Counted from the first letter of the stretch, positions 53,062 to 62,372 are shown. The stretch: 64,000 bases of DNA from Nocardia crassostreae (GCF_001613405.1 NZ_BDCH01000043.1:52945-116944), one strand, 5' to 3'. Made by a program: numbers and translations. Notes: generated from the sequence alone by a model not told the origin.

Positions 53062-53744
53062 GTACCGTTCTTCCCGCCACGCTGCTGGTGATCGCGAAAG
53101 CTCCCATCGCGGGTTTCGCGAAAACCCGGTTGACTCCGCCTCTTTCGCCGCGTGATGCCGCCCGCCTCGCCGCCGCGGCGCTGCTGGACACTCTGGCGGC
53201 GGTGCGGGCCAGCGGTACCGCCGAACGGATAGTCGCGTGGACCGGCGAGCTGGCGGATGCCGAGGAGCCCGATGCGCTCGCCGAGGCGTTGCGTGACTTC
53301 ATTGTGATTCCCCAGCGCGGGAACACCTTCGGTGAACGCCTGGCCAATGCGCATGCAGACGCCGCCCGCCGCGGATTGCCGGTGCTCCAGATCGGCATGG
53401 ACACCCCGCAGGCGGGGCCGGAACTGCTGGCGCACTCGGCCTCGCGTCTGCTCACCACAGGCGACGCGGTGCTCGGGCCCGCGGTCGACGGTGGCTGGTG
53501 GGCGTTGGGCCTCACCGATCCGCGTCCTGCCCGGCTGCTCGCCGAGGTGCCCATGTCGACCGCTCGCACCGGTGAGCTCACGCGAGCAGCGGTGCGCCGC
53601 TGCGGTTTCCGGGTGCACCGGCTGCCGATCCTCAGCGATGTGGACACCTATGACGATGCCCTGGCCGTGGCGGGCCGGTCGCACGGTCGCTTCGCCACCG
53701 CCTTCCGCCAGTTGCACGCCACGAAGACGCCGGTTCCCTCATGA
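53058..53744 (+). CDS. DUF2064 / TIGR04282-family glycosyltransferase-like protein
   Basis: 228 residues. LLVIAKAPIAGFAKTRLTPPLSP at the N-terminus, QRGNTFGERLANAHADA, IGMDTPQAGPELL and LGPAVDGGWWALGL are the family signature, resembling nucleotidyltransferase/GT-A folds. In actinobacteria this gene accompanies a GT2, as here. The exact reaction is unknown. Coupled at both ends (ATGA overlaps). Confidence 0.9.
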   Translation: MSTVLPATLLVIAKAPIAGFAKTRLTPPLSPRDAARLAAAALLDTLAAVRASGTAERIVAWTGELADAEEPDALAEALRDFIVIPQRGNTFGERLANAHADAARRGLPVLQIGMDTPQAGPELLAHSASRLLTTGDAVLGPAVDGGWWALGLTDPRPARLLAEVPMSTARTGELTRAAVRRCGFRVHRLPILSDVDTYDDALAVAGRSHGRFATAFRQLHATKTPVPS

Positions 53745-54880
53745 CCATGCTGCCCGCACCGATTGCCGAGCGAGTATCCCCGGCAAGAGGTCCCGCTGTC
53801 GCTGCCCGCGTGGGTATCGCGTTGGGCATCGCCATTGCCATCTGCTTCGTGACCGGTTTGATCAGTCATTGGATTCAGCATCCGCCGGGCTGGTTCGTCT
53901 GGCCCGCACGTCCGGTGTGGCTGTATCGCGTCACGCAAGGCGCGCATGTGATTTCGGGTGTGGTGGCGATTCCGCTGCTGCTGGTGAAGCTGTGGTCGGT
54001 GTATCCGCGGTTGTTCGCCAAGCCGTTGATCGGCAATCCGCTGCGGATGCTGGAGCGGGGATCGATTGCCGTGCTGGTGGGGTCGGTGATCTTCCAGCTC
54101 GTCACGGGGCTGTTCAATATCGCCCAGTACTACCCGTGGAAGTTCTTCTTCACCACGACGCATTACGCCATGGCGTATGTCGCCTTCGGTGCGCTGGCCG
54201 TTCACCTGGCCGTGAAGCTGCCGATCGTGCGCGCCGCTCTGACCAGGGCGGAGCCGGACGCGGCTGCCGATCACGGGTCCGGGAACGGTATTTCACGCCG
54301 GGCCGTGCTCACCGCCACGGGCCTCGCCGCCGCGGTGGCCGGTCTCGCGGTGGCCGGGCAGACCGTGCCGTTCCTGCGGTGGGCGGCCGTACTGGCGCCC
54401 CGCAGTGGTGAAGGGCCGCAGGGTCATCCGGTGAACCGCACCGCCGCCGATGCCGGGGTGGGGGAGAAGGCGCGCGCCGCCGGATACCGTCTCGCCGTCC
54501 GGATCGGGGACGTGCGAAGGGAATTCAGCCGTGCCGAGCTGGCAGCCCTCCCGCAGACCGAGTCCGTCCTCCCGATCGCCTGCGTCGAAGGGTGGAGCGC
54601 CACGGCGTGCTGGTCCGGGGTCCGGCTAAGGGATCTGCTGGCGGCGGTCGGCGAATACCCAGGCGGCGACGTGCGTTTCGAATCCCTGGAGTCCGGCGGC
54701 CTCTATCGCACCTCGGTGCTGCCGCAGCGGCACGCCGTCGACGCGTCCACCCTCATCGCCCTGCGGCTCAATGGCGAGGAGCTGAATCTCGACCACGGCT
54801 ATCCCTGCCGCCTCATCGCCCCCAACCGCCCGGGTGTGCTGCAAACCAAATGGCTCTCGACCATCGAGGTGCTGTCATGA
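53741..54880 (+). CDS. Membrane-anchored molybdopterin-dependent oxidoreductase (sulfite-oxidase fold)
   Basis: 379 residues. Residues 20-165 hold four or five helices of cytochrome-b561-like type with histidines in QGAHVISG and TTTHYAMAY; then a twin-arginine-like segment SRRAVLTATGLAA. From about 235 follows a sulfite-oxidase-type Mo domain, with the Mo-ligating cysteine in IACVEGWSATACWSG and a C-terminal GYPCRLIAPNRPGVLQTKW. The substrate is unknown; the operon suggests a link with a sugar or envelope modification. Confidence 0.87.
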   Translation: MTMLPAPIAERVSPARGPAVAARVGIALGIAIAICFVTGLISHWIQHPPGWFVWPARPVWLYRVTQGAHVISGVVAIPLLLVKLWSVYPRLFAKPLIGNPLRMLERGSIAVLVGSVIFQLVTGLFNIAQYYPWKFFFTTTHYAMAYVAFGALAVHLAVKLPIVRAALTRAEPDAAADHGSGNGISRRAVLTATGLAAAVAGLAVAGQTVPFLRWAAVLAPRSGEGPQGHPVNRTAADAGVGEKARAAGYRLAVRIGDVRREFSRAELAALPQTESVLPIACVEGWSATACWSGVRLRDLLAAVGEYPGGDVRFESLESGGLYRTSVLPQRHAVDASTLIALRLNGEELNLDHGYPCRLIAPNRPGVLQTKWLSTIEVLS

Positions 54881-55305
54881 CCACAGCCCGAATCCTGCTG
54901 ATCGCATCCGGCGTCGGACTCGCCGGTTACGGCGTCACACTGCTGCTCGAGATGAGCACCCGCGACCTGATGTCCGTCGCCCTCTGGTTGGCGGCCGGAA
55001 TCCTGGTGCACGACGCGGTTTTCGCACCACTGTGCGCCGCCCTGGGCGTCACCGCGCGGCGGCTTATCCCGCCCGCGTGGCAGGCCTCGGTGGCCTGCGG
55101 CGCGGTGTGCACGGTCGCCCTGCTGTTCCTCGCGGTCCCCGTGCTCGGCCGCGCCGGAGCCATCCCCGGCAACCCCACCATTCTCGACCGCCCCTACCTG
55201 TCCGGCCTGGTCATCGCCCTGGCCGTGATCTGGCTGCTCGTTGCGGCCAATATCCGTCGATCGACACCACGACCGGCATCGAAAGCAGAAACTGTGAAGC
55301 CATGA
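54877..55305 (+). CDS. Small four-helix membrane protein
   Basis: 142 residues with four hydrophobic segments (ILLIASGVGLAGYGVTLLL, MSVALWLAAGILVHDAVFAPL, VACGAVCTVALLFLAVPVL, LSGLVIALAVIWLLVAANI). ATGA overlap with the Mo-oxidoreductase gene, so it probably forms part of the same membrane complex. No family name recognised. Its end overlaps the start of a truncated flavodoxin-type reductase. Confidence 0.8.
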   Translation: MTTARILLIASGVGLAGYGVTLLLEMSTRDLMSVALWLAAGILVHDAVFAPLCAALGVTARRLIPPAWQASVACGAVCTVALLFLAVPVLGRAGAIPGNPTILDRPYLSGLVIALAVIWLLVAANIRRSTPRPASKAETVKP

Positions 55306-56015
55306 CAGATTTCTCCGACCTCCGCGCCCTGTTCATCAACTGCACCCTGAAACGATCCCCCGCCCGCAGCAACACCCAGGGCCTGATCGACCTCAGCGCC
55401 CGCATCATGGAAAAGAACGGCGTCCAGGTCTCCCACATCCGGCCCGTCGAGCACGAAGAACGGCACGCCGCGCGCACCGAGCCGCGCGGCATCGGCCTCA
55501 TCGCCGCGGACGGCATCGGCGTAGGCATTCGGATCATCGAGCACCGCGCGCACGGCGACCTCGTCGAATCCCGCATTCACCGCCACCCGCACGAGGCGCT
55601 CGGCATTACCGAACAGCGCCTGTTCCTCGGCCAAGTTCGCCGCGTATAGGGCGTCCAGCATGGCTTCCTGCTTGCCCTGCTCCAGCGCGAAGTGCAGCAG
55701 CCGATGAATATCGAAGCTGTTGCCGAAATCGCGCCCGGAAGTCTGGTACGTCAGTCCCATGGCTTCGGCCTGCGCGCCGAGCCCGCGCTCATTGGCCGCG
55801 GCCTGCGCCTCGCTGATGCCGTACTTCTCCGCGATATGCGGGGTCACCGGCGCACTCAGATCCTTGGGCAGGGTCGGATCGAGCTCGAAGGACTTGTGCA
55901 CCACCCGCACCTGCTCGCGATGCGGGAACGCCGCGAGGGCCTCCTCGAAACGCCGCTTGCCCAGGTAGCAGAACGGGCAGTTGATATCGGTCCAGATCTC
56001 GACCTCGACAGCCAT
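55194..56015 (-). pseudogene. DsbA/FrnE-family thioredoxin-fold protein, 3' end lost
   Basis: From the ATG at 56015 (GAGG upstream): VEIWTDINCPFCYLGKRRFEEAL with the CPFC site, FELDPTLPKDLSAPV, and up to ARGVPFFVLDG, then the similarity stops at about 55441. FrnE-type proteins (2-hydroxychromene isomerase/DsbA superfamily) normally go on about 40 residues with a GVSGAQ segment. Instead the frame runs on antisense through the neighbouring genes to a stop at 55194, giving a tail without meaning. Confidence 0.82.
55302..55440 (+). pseudogene. NAD(P)H-dependent FMN reductase, 5' fragment only
   Basis: ATG at 55302 (overlapping the upstream TGA) opens the typical start DFSDLRALFINCTLKRSP, then SNTQGLIDLSARIMEKNG and VQVSHIRPV of flavodoxin-like NADPH:FMN reductases. 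After about 46 residues the match ends abruptly where the complementary strand becomes a DsbA-type gene. About three quarters of the protein is gone. Confidence 0.8.
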
Positions 56016-56123
56016 GACACCTCGTTCAATCGGAAGTTTTCGCAGGCCGGGGCGCGGCCGCCGATAATGCCAACCGCGAACGAGCATCGAAGATTCCAGC
56101 GTGTTCCAGGTCACAGCGTGGGT

Positions 56124-56150
56124 TGTCACGTTCGGCGGGGCTGTCCTGTC
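56124..56150 (+). promoter_or_regulatory. Probable ECF41-type promoter
   Basis: TGTCACG (56124-56130), 16 bp, then TGTC (56147-56150), matching the known ECF41 pattern TGTCACA-n16-CGTC closely. It lies 42 bp before the FAD-oxidoreductase start; an ECF41 sigma gene follows that gene. Confidence 0.6.
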
Positions 56151-56191
56151 CCATGGTTGACCACAACGGGACAAGCCCCTCGGAGCACACC

Positions 56192-57373
56192 ATGAACACC
56201 ACCGACACCCACGAGATCGTCATCCTCGGCGCGGGATACACCGGCATGCTGGCCGCCACCTACCTGGCCCGGGACACCCGCACGATGAACACCCGCATCA
56301 CCCTGGTGAACCCCTCGCCGCGTTTCACCGAGCGGCTGCGCATGCATCAGGTGGCCGCCGGGCAGGAACTGGCCAATTACGATATCCCGACCCTCCTCGA
56401 GGGTTCGGGCGTCGATTTCCGCCAGGCCGCCGCCACCGCCATCGACGCCGCCGCCCGCACCGTCACCCTCGACACCGGCGCGGACCTGCGCTACGACCGG
56501 CTGATCTACGCCCTCGGCAGCGCCACCGACACCGGCCTCGTTCCCGGCGCGGCCGATCACGCGTGGACGCTCAACGATCCCCGTCTGGCGCACCGCTTCT
56601 CGCAGCGGCTCACCGAGATCGCCGCGCACGGCGGGACCGTGACTGTCTGCGGCGGCGGGCTCACCGGCATCGAAGCCGCGGCCGAGATCGCCGAGGCGCA
56701 CCCGGGCCTGACCGTCACCCTGATCAGCGCGGGCGAACCCGGTTCGATGATGGGCGACAAGGCCCGCGCCCATATGCACCGCGTCTTCGACCGGCTCGGC
56801 GTGGTGCGCAGGATCGGCGTGAAGGTCGCCAAGGTGCTGCCCGACGCGGTGCGCCTGGACACCGGTGAACTCGTCGCCTCGGATCTGACCCTGTGGACCA
56901 CCGGCGTCAAGGTCCCCGCGCTGGCCGCGCAGGCCGGAATCGCCACCGACGCACAGGGTCTCGTCATCACCGACCCCACCCTGCGCTCGGTGTCGCACCC
57001 GGAGATCCACGCCGTCGGCGATGCGGCGCTCATCCGGCAGGCGTGGGGCCAGGTCCACGGCACCTGCCAGACCGGGGTGGCCTCGGCCGCCTACGCCGCG
57101 GCGACCGTCACCCGGCTGCTGAAGGGCAAGCGGGTCAAGCCCTTCCGCATCGGCTACTTCCACCAGCCGGTGAGCCTGGGTCGCAAGGATGCGGTCATCC
57201 AGTTCACCGAGGCCGATGACAGCCCTACCCGGTTCTATCTCAAAGGCAAGGCCGCCGTCGCCTACAAGGAGTCGGTCAGCAGCACCCCGCCGCTGGCCTA
57301 CAAGATGAGCAAGATCGTGAAGCTCCCCGTCAAGCTGACCAATGGCGGCCGGGCCACCCCTGCCACCGCGTGA
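56192..57373 (+). CDS. FAD-dependent pyridine nucleotide-disulfide oxidoreductase (NDH-2-like)
   Basis: 393 residues from the ATG at 56192 (CGGAGCACACC upstream). FAD loop IVILGAGYTGMLAA, second nucleotide loop VTVCGGGLTGIEAAAEIAE, and the late FAD motif HPEIHAVGDAAL. No redox-active CxxxxC, so it is closer to NDH-2/AIF-type reductases. It is a typical partner gene of ECF41 sigma factors and has a matching promoter just upstream, so the pair is likely one regulon. Confidence 0.9.
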   Translation: MNTTDTHEIVILGAGYTGMLAATYLARDTRTMNTRITLVNPSPRFTERLRMHQVAAGQELANYDIPTLLEGSGVDFRQAAATAIDAAARTVTLDTGADLRYDRLIYALGSATDTGLVPGAADHAWTLNDPRLAHRFSQRLTEIAAHGGTVTVCGGGLTGIEAAAEIAEAHPGLTVTLISAGEPGSMMGDKARAHMHRVFDRLGVVRRIGVKVAKVLPDAVRLDTGELVASDLTLWTTGVKVPALAAQAGIATDAQGLVITDPTLRSVSHPEIHAVGDAALIRQAWGQVHGTCQTGVASAAYAAATVTRLLKGKRVKPFRIGYFHQPVSLGRKDAVIQFTEADDSPTRFYLKGKAAVAYKESVSSTPPLAYKMSKIVKLPVKLTNGGRATPATA

Positions 57374-57449
57374 GCCGAATCCGGCGGCCGGATCATCCCG
57401 AGCGGAGATCCGGCCGTTCGGTGGTACCACCCTCGAAATACCGGTAGGT

Positions 57450-58343
57450 ATGAATCCCATGCAGGATCAGACCCACGCCATCGACCCCTTCGTCGAACAC
57501 CGCCGCCTGCTCTTCAGCACCGCCTATCAAATGCTGGGCAGTGTCGCCGATGCCGAGGACATCCTCCAGGACGCCTGGCTGAAATGGCATGCCGTCGACC
57601 AGGATTCGGTCCAGCACCCCAAGTCCTACCTGGTCCGCACCGTCACCAACCTCGCCCTCAACCGCCTCACCTCCGCCCGGGCCACCCGCGAAACCTACGT
57701 CGGCCCCTGGCTTCCCGAACCACTGCTCACCGCGCCGAACGCCGCCGAGGAGACCGAAATGGCCGATACCGTCTCCACGGCCATGCTGGTGGTGCTGGAA
57801 ACCCTCACGCCCGTCGATCGGGCCGTCTTCGTCCTGCGGGAGGTATTCGGCTACTCGCACGCCGAGATCGGCGGCTTCCTGGACCGCCCCGAAGCCACCG
57901 TTCGCCAGCTCGCGCACCGCGCCCGCAATCACGTGCAATCCCGCCGCCCGCGCTTCGACGCGGACGACGCCGCGCGCCGGGAGGTCACCGAGAAGTTCAT
58001 GGCCGCCTGCCACGGCGGCGACCTCAACGCGCTCATGGAAATCCTGGCCCCCGAGGTCACGCTGTGGAACGACGGCGGCGGCAAGGTCACCGCGGCCCGC
58101 CGCCCGCTGCACGGTCCCGACCATGTGGCGCGCTGGATGCTCGGCGTCATGACCAAACCGGTCTCCGCCGGTATCCGTTTGGAACCGGCCGTCATCAATG
58201 GCGAACTCGGCATTATCGGCGTCATCGGCGACTACCTCGTCGGCACGCTCACCTACGACATTCGCGACGGCCATATCGAGAACATTCGCTTCCAGGTCAA
58301 TCCGGACAAGCTCAGCGGTGTCCGCCCGCCCGCCGACTCCTAG
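57450..58343 (+). CDS. ECF41-group sigma factor with SnoaL-like C-terminal domain
   Basis: 297 residues from the ATG at 57450. Region 2 (LLFSTAYQMLGSVADAEDILQDAWLKW), linker motif WLPEPL (87-92), region 4 (LREVFGYSHAEIGGFLDRPEATVRQLAHRAR), then a SnoaL-like domain with DGGGK and NPDKL. These three motifs mark ECF41, whose C-terminal extension regulates activity in place of an anti-sigma factor. No anti-sigma gene is present, as expected. It sits 76 bp after its likely target gene. Confidence 0.93.
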   Translation: MNPMQDQTHAIDPFVEHRRLLFSTAYQMLGSVADAEDILQDAWLKWHAVDQDSVQHPKSYLVRTVTNLALNRLTSARATRETYVGPWLPEPLLTAPNAAEETEMADTVSTAMLVVLETLTPVDRAVFVLREVFGYSHAEIGGFLDRPEATVRQLAHRARNHVQSRRPRFDADDAARREVTEKFMAACHGGDLNALMEILAPEVTLWNDGGGKVTAARRPLHGPDHVARWMLGVMTKPVSAGIRLEPAVINGELGIIGVIGDYLVGTLTYDIRDGHIENIRFQVNPDKLSGVRPPADS

Positions 58344-58386
58344 CTCTCCGGCGGGCTGTCGCCACCGTCCGGAACAATGGGGTCCC

Positions 58387-59002
58387 GTGAGTGCCGAATT
58401 GCTTGCCGTCGAACCACTGGCCGCCGCCCGCCGACTGCTCGGCGCGACGCTGTGGTCCGGTTCGGTCGGCATGCGGATCGTCGAGGTCGAAGCCTATGGC
58501 GGTGACCCGGCCGGTCCTTGGCACGATCCGGCCGCACACTCCGGTCGCGGCCGTACGGCGCGCAATGCCGTCATGTTCGGACCGCCCGGGGTGCTGTACG
58601 TCTACCAGAGTTACGGCATGCACACCTGCGTGAATGTCACCAGCGGGCCCGACGGCATCGCCAGCGCGGTACTCGTCCGGGCGGGCGAGATCATCGCGGG
58701 CCACGACGAAGTCCGCGCCCGCCGCACGGACCGATGCCGATCTCGGCAAGGGGCCCGGCAATGTCGGCAGTGCCCTCGCGATCACCTTGGGCGACTACGG
58801 AACTCAACTCTTCGACCCGGCCTCGCCCATCCGCCTCGAGCTCGGCCCCGAAATCACCGATCCGGCCGCCGTCTCCGTCGGCCCGCGTGTCGGGGTGAGC
58901 CTGGCCGCGGACCGTCCCTGGCGGCTGTGGCTGCCGGATTCACCCGCTGTCTCGACGTACCGCCGCAGCCCCCGCGCACCGCGCTTGGATCTGCCCGCCT
59001 GA
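58387..59002 (+). pseudogene. 3-Methyladenine DNA glycosylase (MPG/AAG type), frameshifted
   Basis: Starts at GTG 58387 with LAARRLLGATL-type helix, IVEVEAYGG and the catalytic region DPAAHSGRGRTARNAVMFGPPG, YVYQSYGMHTCVNV. Near 58730 the frame slips by one base after VRARRT; the other frame continues DADLGKGPGNVGSALAI to LDLPA and a stop at 59002. Repaired length is about 204 residues, normal for the family. The break removes GKGPGN, needed for base excision. A single indel in GC-rich sequence may be artefact. Confidence 0.88.
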
Positions 59003-59056
59003 CGGCCGTGACAGGGCTACCGTGGACGTGAATACCGTGTTTCCGTAGGGGGTTCA

Positions 59057-59746
<690 letters not shown>

Positions 59747-59896
59747 TCGGCGATTGGTGAGCAGTCGGCCGTGGGCGGGTGGTCAGCAGCAGGCGGCGGC
59801 TATGCCGAAGGAGATGCGCCGTCCAAGGGCGACAAGCCCGCGTAGGTATTTCGAGAGCGCCGCCGCGCCATCGGCGTGCGCGGCGGCGTCGATGGG

Positions 59897-61381
59897 TCAG
59901 GCGGTGGTCGCGCTCAGCGGGCGGGTGCGATCGCCCGCCGCCAGCACCGCGACCACCACCTCCTCGGGAATGCCCAGCTCCCGCAAGGTAATCCGATTCC
60001 GGTCCAATGCGTAGGCGGTGGTGAACAGCTCCCACAGCTCCGCCGCCGACACTTCCGCGCCGGTCCGGTCGGTGTGCCGCTGCACGCGCCGGGCGAAATC
60101 GATCTGCCACTCGCGCGGCAGCTCCAGCCCGAACTCCGATTGCAGCAGGTACGCGATGCCGCTCTTGCCGGACTGCGAGTTCACCCGGATCACGGCCTCG
60201 TACGAGCGTTCCACGTCGGCCGGATCGATCGGTAGATATGGCACCTCCCAAGGGATTTCGTGCTCCGTCAAGCCCGCCTGCCGCGCCCGTGCGGTATGCG
60301 CGGCGAAGCCCTTCTTGATCGCGTCCTGATGGGTCCCGGAGAAGGCGGTGTACACCAGATCCCCCGCGTACGGATGCCGGTCGTGCACGGGCATGCGGGT
60401 GCAGAACTCCACCGTCTCGCGCACGGCGTCGATATCGGAGAAGTCGATCATCGGATCCACGCCCTGTGCATGCAGATTCAAGGCGAGGGTCGCCAGATCC
60501 ACATTGCCGGTGCGCTCCCCGTTGCCGAATACACAGCCCTCCACGCGCTGCGCCCCGGCCAGCACCGCCAATTCCGCGCAGGCCACGCCGGTTCCGCGAT
60601 CATTGTGCGGATGCACCGAGAGGATCACGCTGTCCCGCCGCGCCAGATTCCGGTGCATGTACTCGATCTGATCGGCATACACATTCGGCGTCGCCACCTC
60701 GACCGTCGCGGTCAGATTGAGCGTCACCGGCCGCTGCGGCATGGCATCCCACAACGTGGTCATGCGGTCGCAGACTTCCAGCACGAAATCGGGTTCGGTC
60801 AGCATGAACACCTCGGGCGAGAACTGGAACCGTACATTGGCCAGATCCCCGGCCAGCTCCAGAATGTCGCGGCCACCGGCGGCGATCATCGCCGCCAGGT
60901 CGGCCCGCGAGGTCCCCAGCACCACCTCCCGCCACACCGGCGCGGTCGCCGTATACATGTGGATCACAACGTCATTGGGAATGCCGCGAATGGATTCGAC
61001 CGTTCGCTCGATCAAATCCCGTCGCGCGGGAGTGAACACCACGATGGTGACATCGGCCGGAGCCAGCCCCTCGGTGGCGATGAGCCGCACGAAATCGAAG
61101 TCGGTCTGCGAGGCGCTCGGATACCTGACCTCGATCTCCTTGTAGCCCATGGCCACCAACATCTCGAAGAACCGCCGCTTGCGGGCCGGGGCCATGGGCT
61201 CGGCCAGCGCCTGATTGCCGTCCCGCAGATCCACCGGCACCCACAGCGGGGCCGCGGTGATCCGGTTCGACGGCCAGTGCCGTTCCGTCATCGGCACCGA
61301 AACCCGCTGGTACACATCGCGATACCGATGCGACGGCATAACGGAGGGCTGTTGGCGATTCCACTTCGAGGAAATAGTCAC
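59897..61381 (-). CDS. leuA: 2-Isopropylmalate synthase-like enzyme without regulatory domain
   Basis: 494 residues from GTG 61381. The DRE-TIM barrel has VDLRDGNQAL, metal histidines in HPHNDRGTGVA and FGNGERTGNVDL; VPYLPIDPADVERSYEAVIRVNSQSGK matches the linker region of LeuA. It ends right after the second linker subdomain, lacking the leucine-binding C-terminal domain of about 150 residues in mycobacterial LeuA. The barrel has EVRYPSAS where LeuA has EVGFPSAS. The leader encodes a Leu-rich peptide, so leucine still controls it. It may be the main LeuA or a specialised paralogue. Confidence 0.85.
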   Translation of the reverse strand: MTISSKWNRQQPSVMPSHRYRDVYQRVSVPMTERHWPSNRITAAPLWVPVDLRDGNQALAEPMAPARKRRFFEMLVAMGYKEIEVRYPSASQTDFDFVRLIATEGLAPADVTIVVFTPARRDLIERTVESIRGIPNDVVIHMYTATAPVWREVVLGTSRADLAAMIAAGGRDILELAGDLANVRFQFSPEVFMLTEPDFVLEVCDRMTTLWDAMPQRPVTLNLTATVEVATPNVYADQIEYMHRNLARRDSVILSVHPHNDRGTGVACAELAVLAGAQRVEGCVFGNGERTGNVDLATLALNLHAQGVDPMIDFSDIDAVRETVEFCTRMPVHDRHPYAGDLVYTAFSGTHQDAIKKGFAAHTARARQAGLTEHEIPWEVPYLPIDPADVERSYEAVIRVNSQSGKSGIAYLLQSEFGLELPREWQIDFARRVQRHTDRTGAEVSAAELWELFTTAYALDRNRITLRELGIPEEVVVAVLAAGDRTRPLSATTA

Positions 61382-61410
61382 GAGTGCTGTCTTTCGCGTC
61401 GGAGAGAGAT

Positions 61411-61450
61411 GACCGGCGTACGACAGCAGCCCGCGGGCAGGGTGCCGGTC
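61411..61450 (-). promoter_or_regulatory. leuA leader hairpin with pseudoknot to the ribosome site
   Basis: On the minus-strand RNA, arms GACCGGC and GCCGGUC (61450-61444, 61417-61411) close a hairpin. Loop-side UGCUGUC (61428-61422) is complementary over 7 nt to GACAGCA (61391-61385), which lies 3 nt before the GTG at 61381. This fits translational attenuation. Confidence 0.6.
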
Positions 61451-61452
61451 GA

Positions 61453-61497
61453 TCAGACCCCGCCGCGGCGGCTAAGGAGAAGGGCACCCGAAAGCAT
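61453..61497 (-). CDS. leuA leader peptide
   Basis: 14-codon ORF encoding MLSGALLLSRRGGV, with four leucines, three in a row as CTT-CTC-CTT, codons otherwise rare in this genome. It ends 3 nt before the attenuator hairpin, 72 nt before leuA. Ribosome stalling at the leucines when leucyl-tRNA is scarce would change folding downstream. Confidence 0.75.
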   Translation of the reverse strand: MLSGALLLSRRGGV

Positions 61498-61552
61498 GTG
61501 GCCTAGACTAGATGTCATTCACTCCTCAGATAAGTAGAGAGGCCGAAAAGCC

Positions 61553-62224
61553 GTGTCGCAGGTACAGAGGCATCCCCTCGCCGCCCAGGCCGCCGAAGTG
61601 CTGCTGACTCGCATACGCGCCGGTGAATGGGCGCTCGGCCACAAACTCCCCGGCGAAACCACCCTCGCCGTTCAGCTCGGCGTCGGCCGCTCCACCCTGC
61701 GCGAGGCCATCCGCGAGCTCTCCGGCAAAGGCGTCCTCGAAAGCCGCCAGGGCGCAGGCGTTTTCGTCACCGCCCTGGACATCACCGAGGACTGGGACAC
61801 GGTCCTGCGCCGCGCCGACATCGTCACGGTCATCGAGGCGCGCATAGCCATCGAGGCCGAAGCCGCCGCCCTGGCGGCCGCCCGCCGCACCCCCGCCGAC
61901 CTCCGTGCCCTGTGGCGCGCCCTCACCGCCCGCGCCGAAGCGGGCGACACCATCGAAGCCCTCGTCGACGCCGACACCGCCTTCCACCGCACGGTCATCG
62001 CCGCGGCCCACAACGACATCCTCACCCAGATGTTCGACGCCTTCGTCCCCCGCCTGCGCACCGCCATGGTCGACATGCTCCGCATCCGCCCCATGTCCGA
62101 CCCGCACGCCGACCACCACGCCCACGAACTCCTCGTCGACGCCATCCGCGCCCGCACCCCCGAAGCGGCGTCCACCGCCAGCCGCGTCCACCTGACCGCC
62201 CTCAAAGCAGCGTTCGAAAAGTAA
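61553..62224 (+). CDS. GntR/FadR-family regulator with FCD domain
   Basis: 223 residues. Winged helix GHKLPGETTLAVQLGVGRSTLREAIRELSGKGVLESRQGAGVFV with recognition part GRSTLREAI; FCD domain with ligand/metal residues DTAFHRTVI and HADHHAHELL. It is divergent from leuA with 56 bp between the leader peptide start and its own GTG, so the promoters overlap and it may regulate leuA as well as itself. Confidence 0.92.
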   Translation: MSQVQRHPLAAQAAEVLLTRIRAGEWALGHKLPGETTLAVQLGVGRSTLREAIRELSGKGVLESRQGAGVFVTALDITEDWDTVLRRADIVTVIEARIAIEAEAAALAAARRTPADLRALWRALTARAEAGDTIEALVDADTAFHRTVIAAAHNDILTQMFDAFVPRLRTAMVDMLRIRPMSDPHADHHAHELLVDAIRARTPEAASTASRVHLTALKAAFEK

Positions 62225-62271
62225 GTCCCGCGCCCTCGGCCAGCGGTGAAACTCGCTCGACACCCGATCCA

Positions 62272-62292
62272 CCGCCGAGTCACACTCGGCGG
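62272..62292 (+). terminator. Hairpin after the GntR gene
   Basis: Perfect arms CCGCCGAGT / ACTCGGCGG with loop CAC, 48 nt past the stop. No U-run. Confidence 0.55.
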
Positions 62293-62305
62293 CGGACCTT
62301 CGGAG

Positions 62306-62325
62306 CGCCCTATCTCTATAGGGCG
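62306..62325. promoter_or_regulatory. Palindrome upstream of tyrS
   Basis: CGCCCTAT-CTCT-ATAGGGCG, perfect 8-bp arms, 48 bp before the tyrS start. Could be an operator or an RNA hairpin in the 5' leader. No tyrosine T-box features are visible. Confidence 0.4.
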
Positions 62326-62372
62326 AGACCTGTGCGAAGGCCGTCCACATCCGTGCGGAAAGATAGAGAGTC

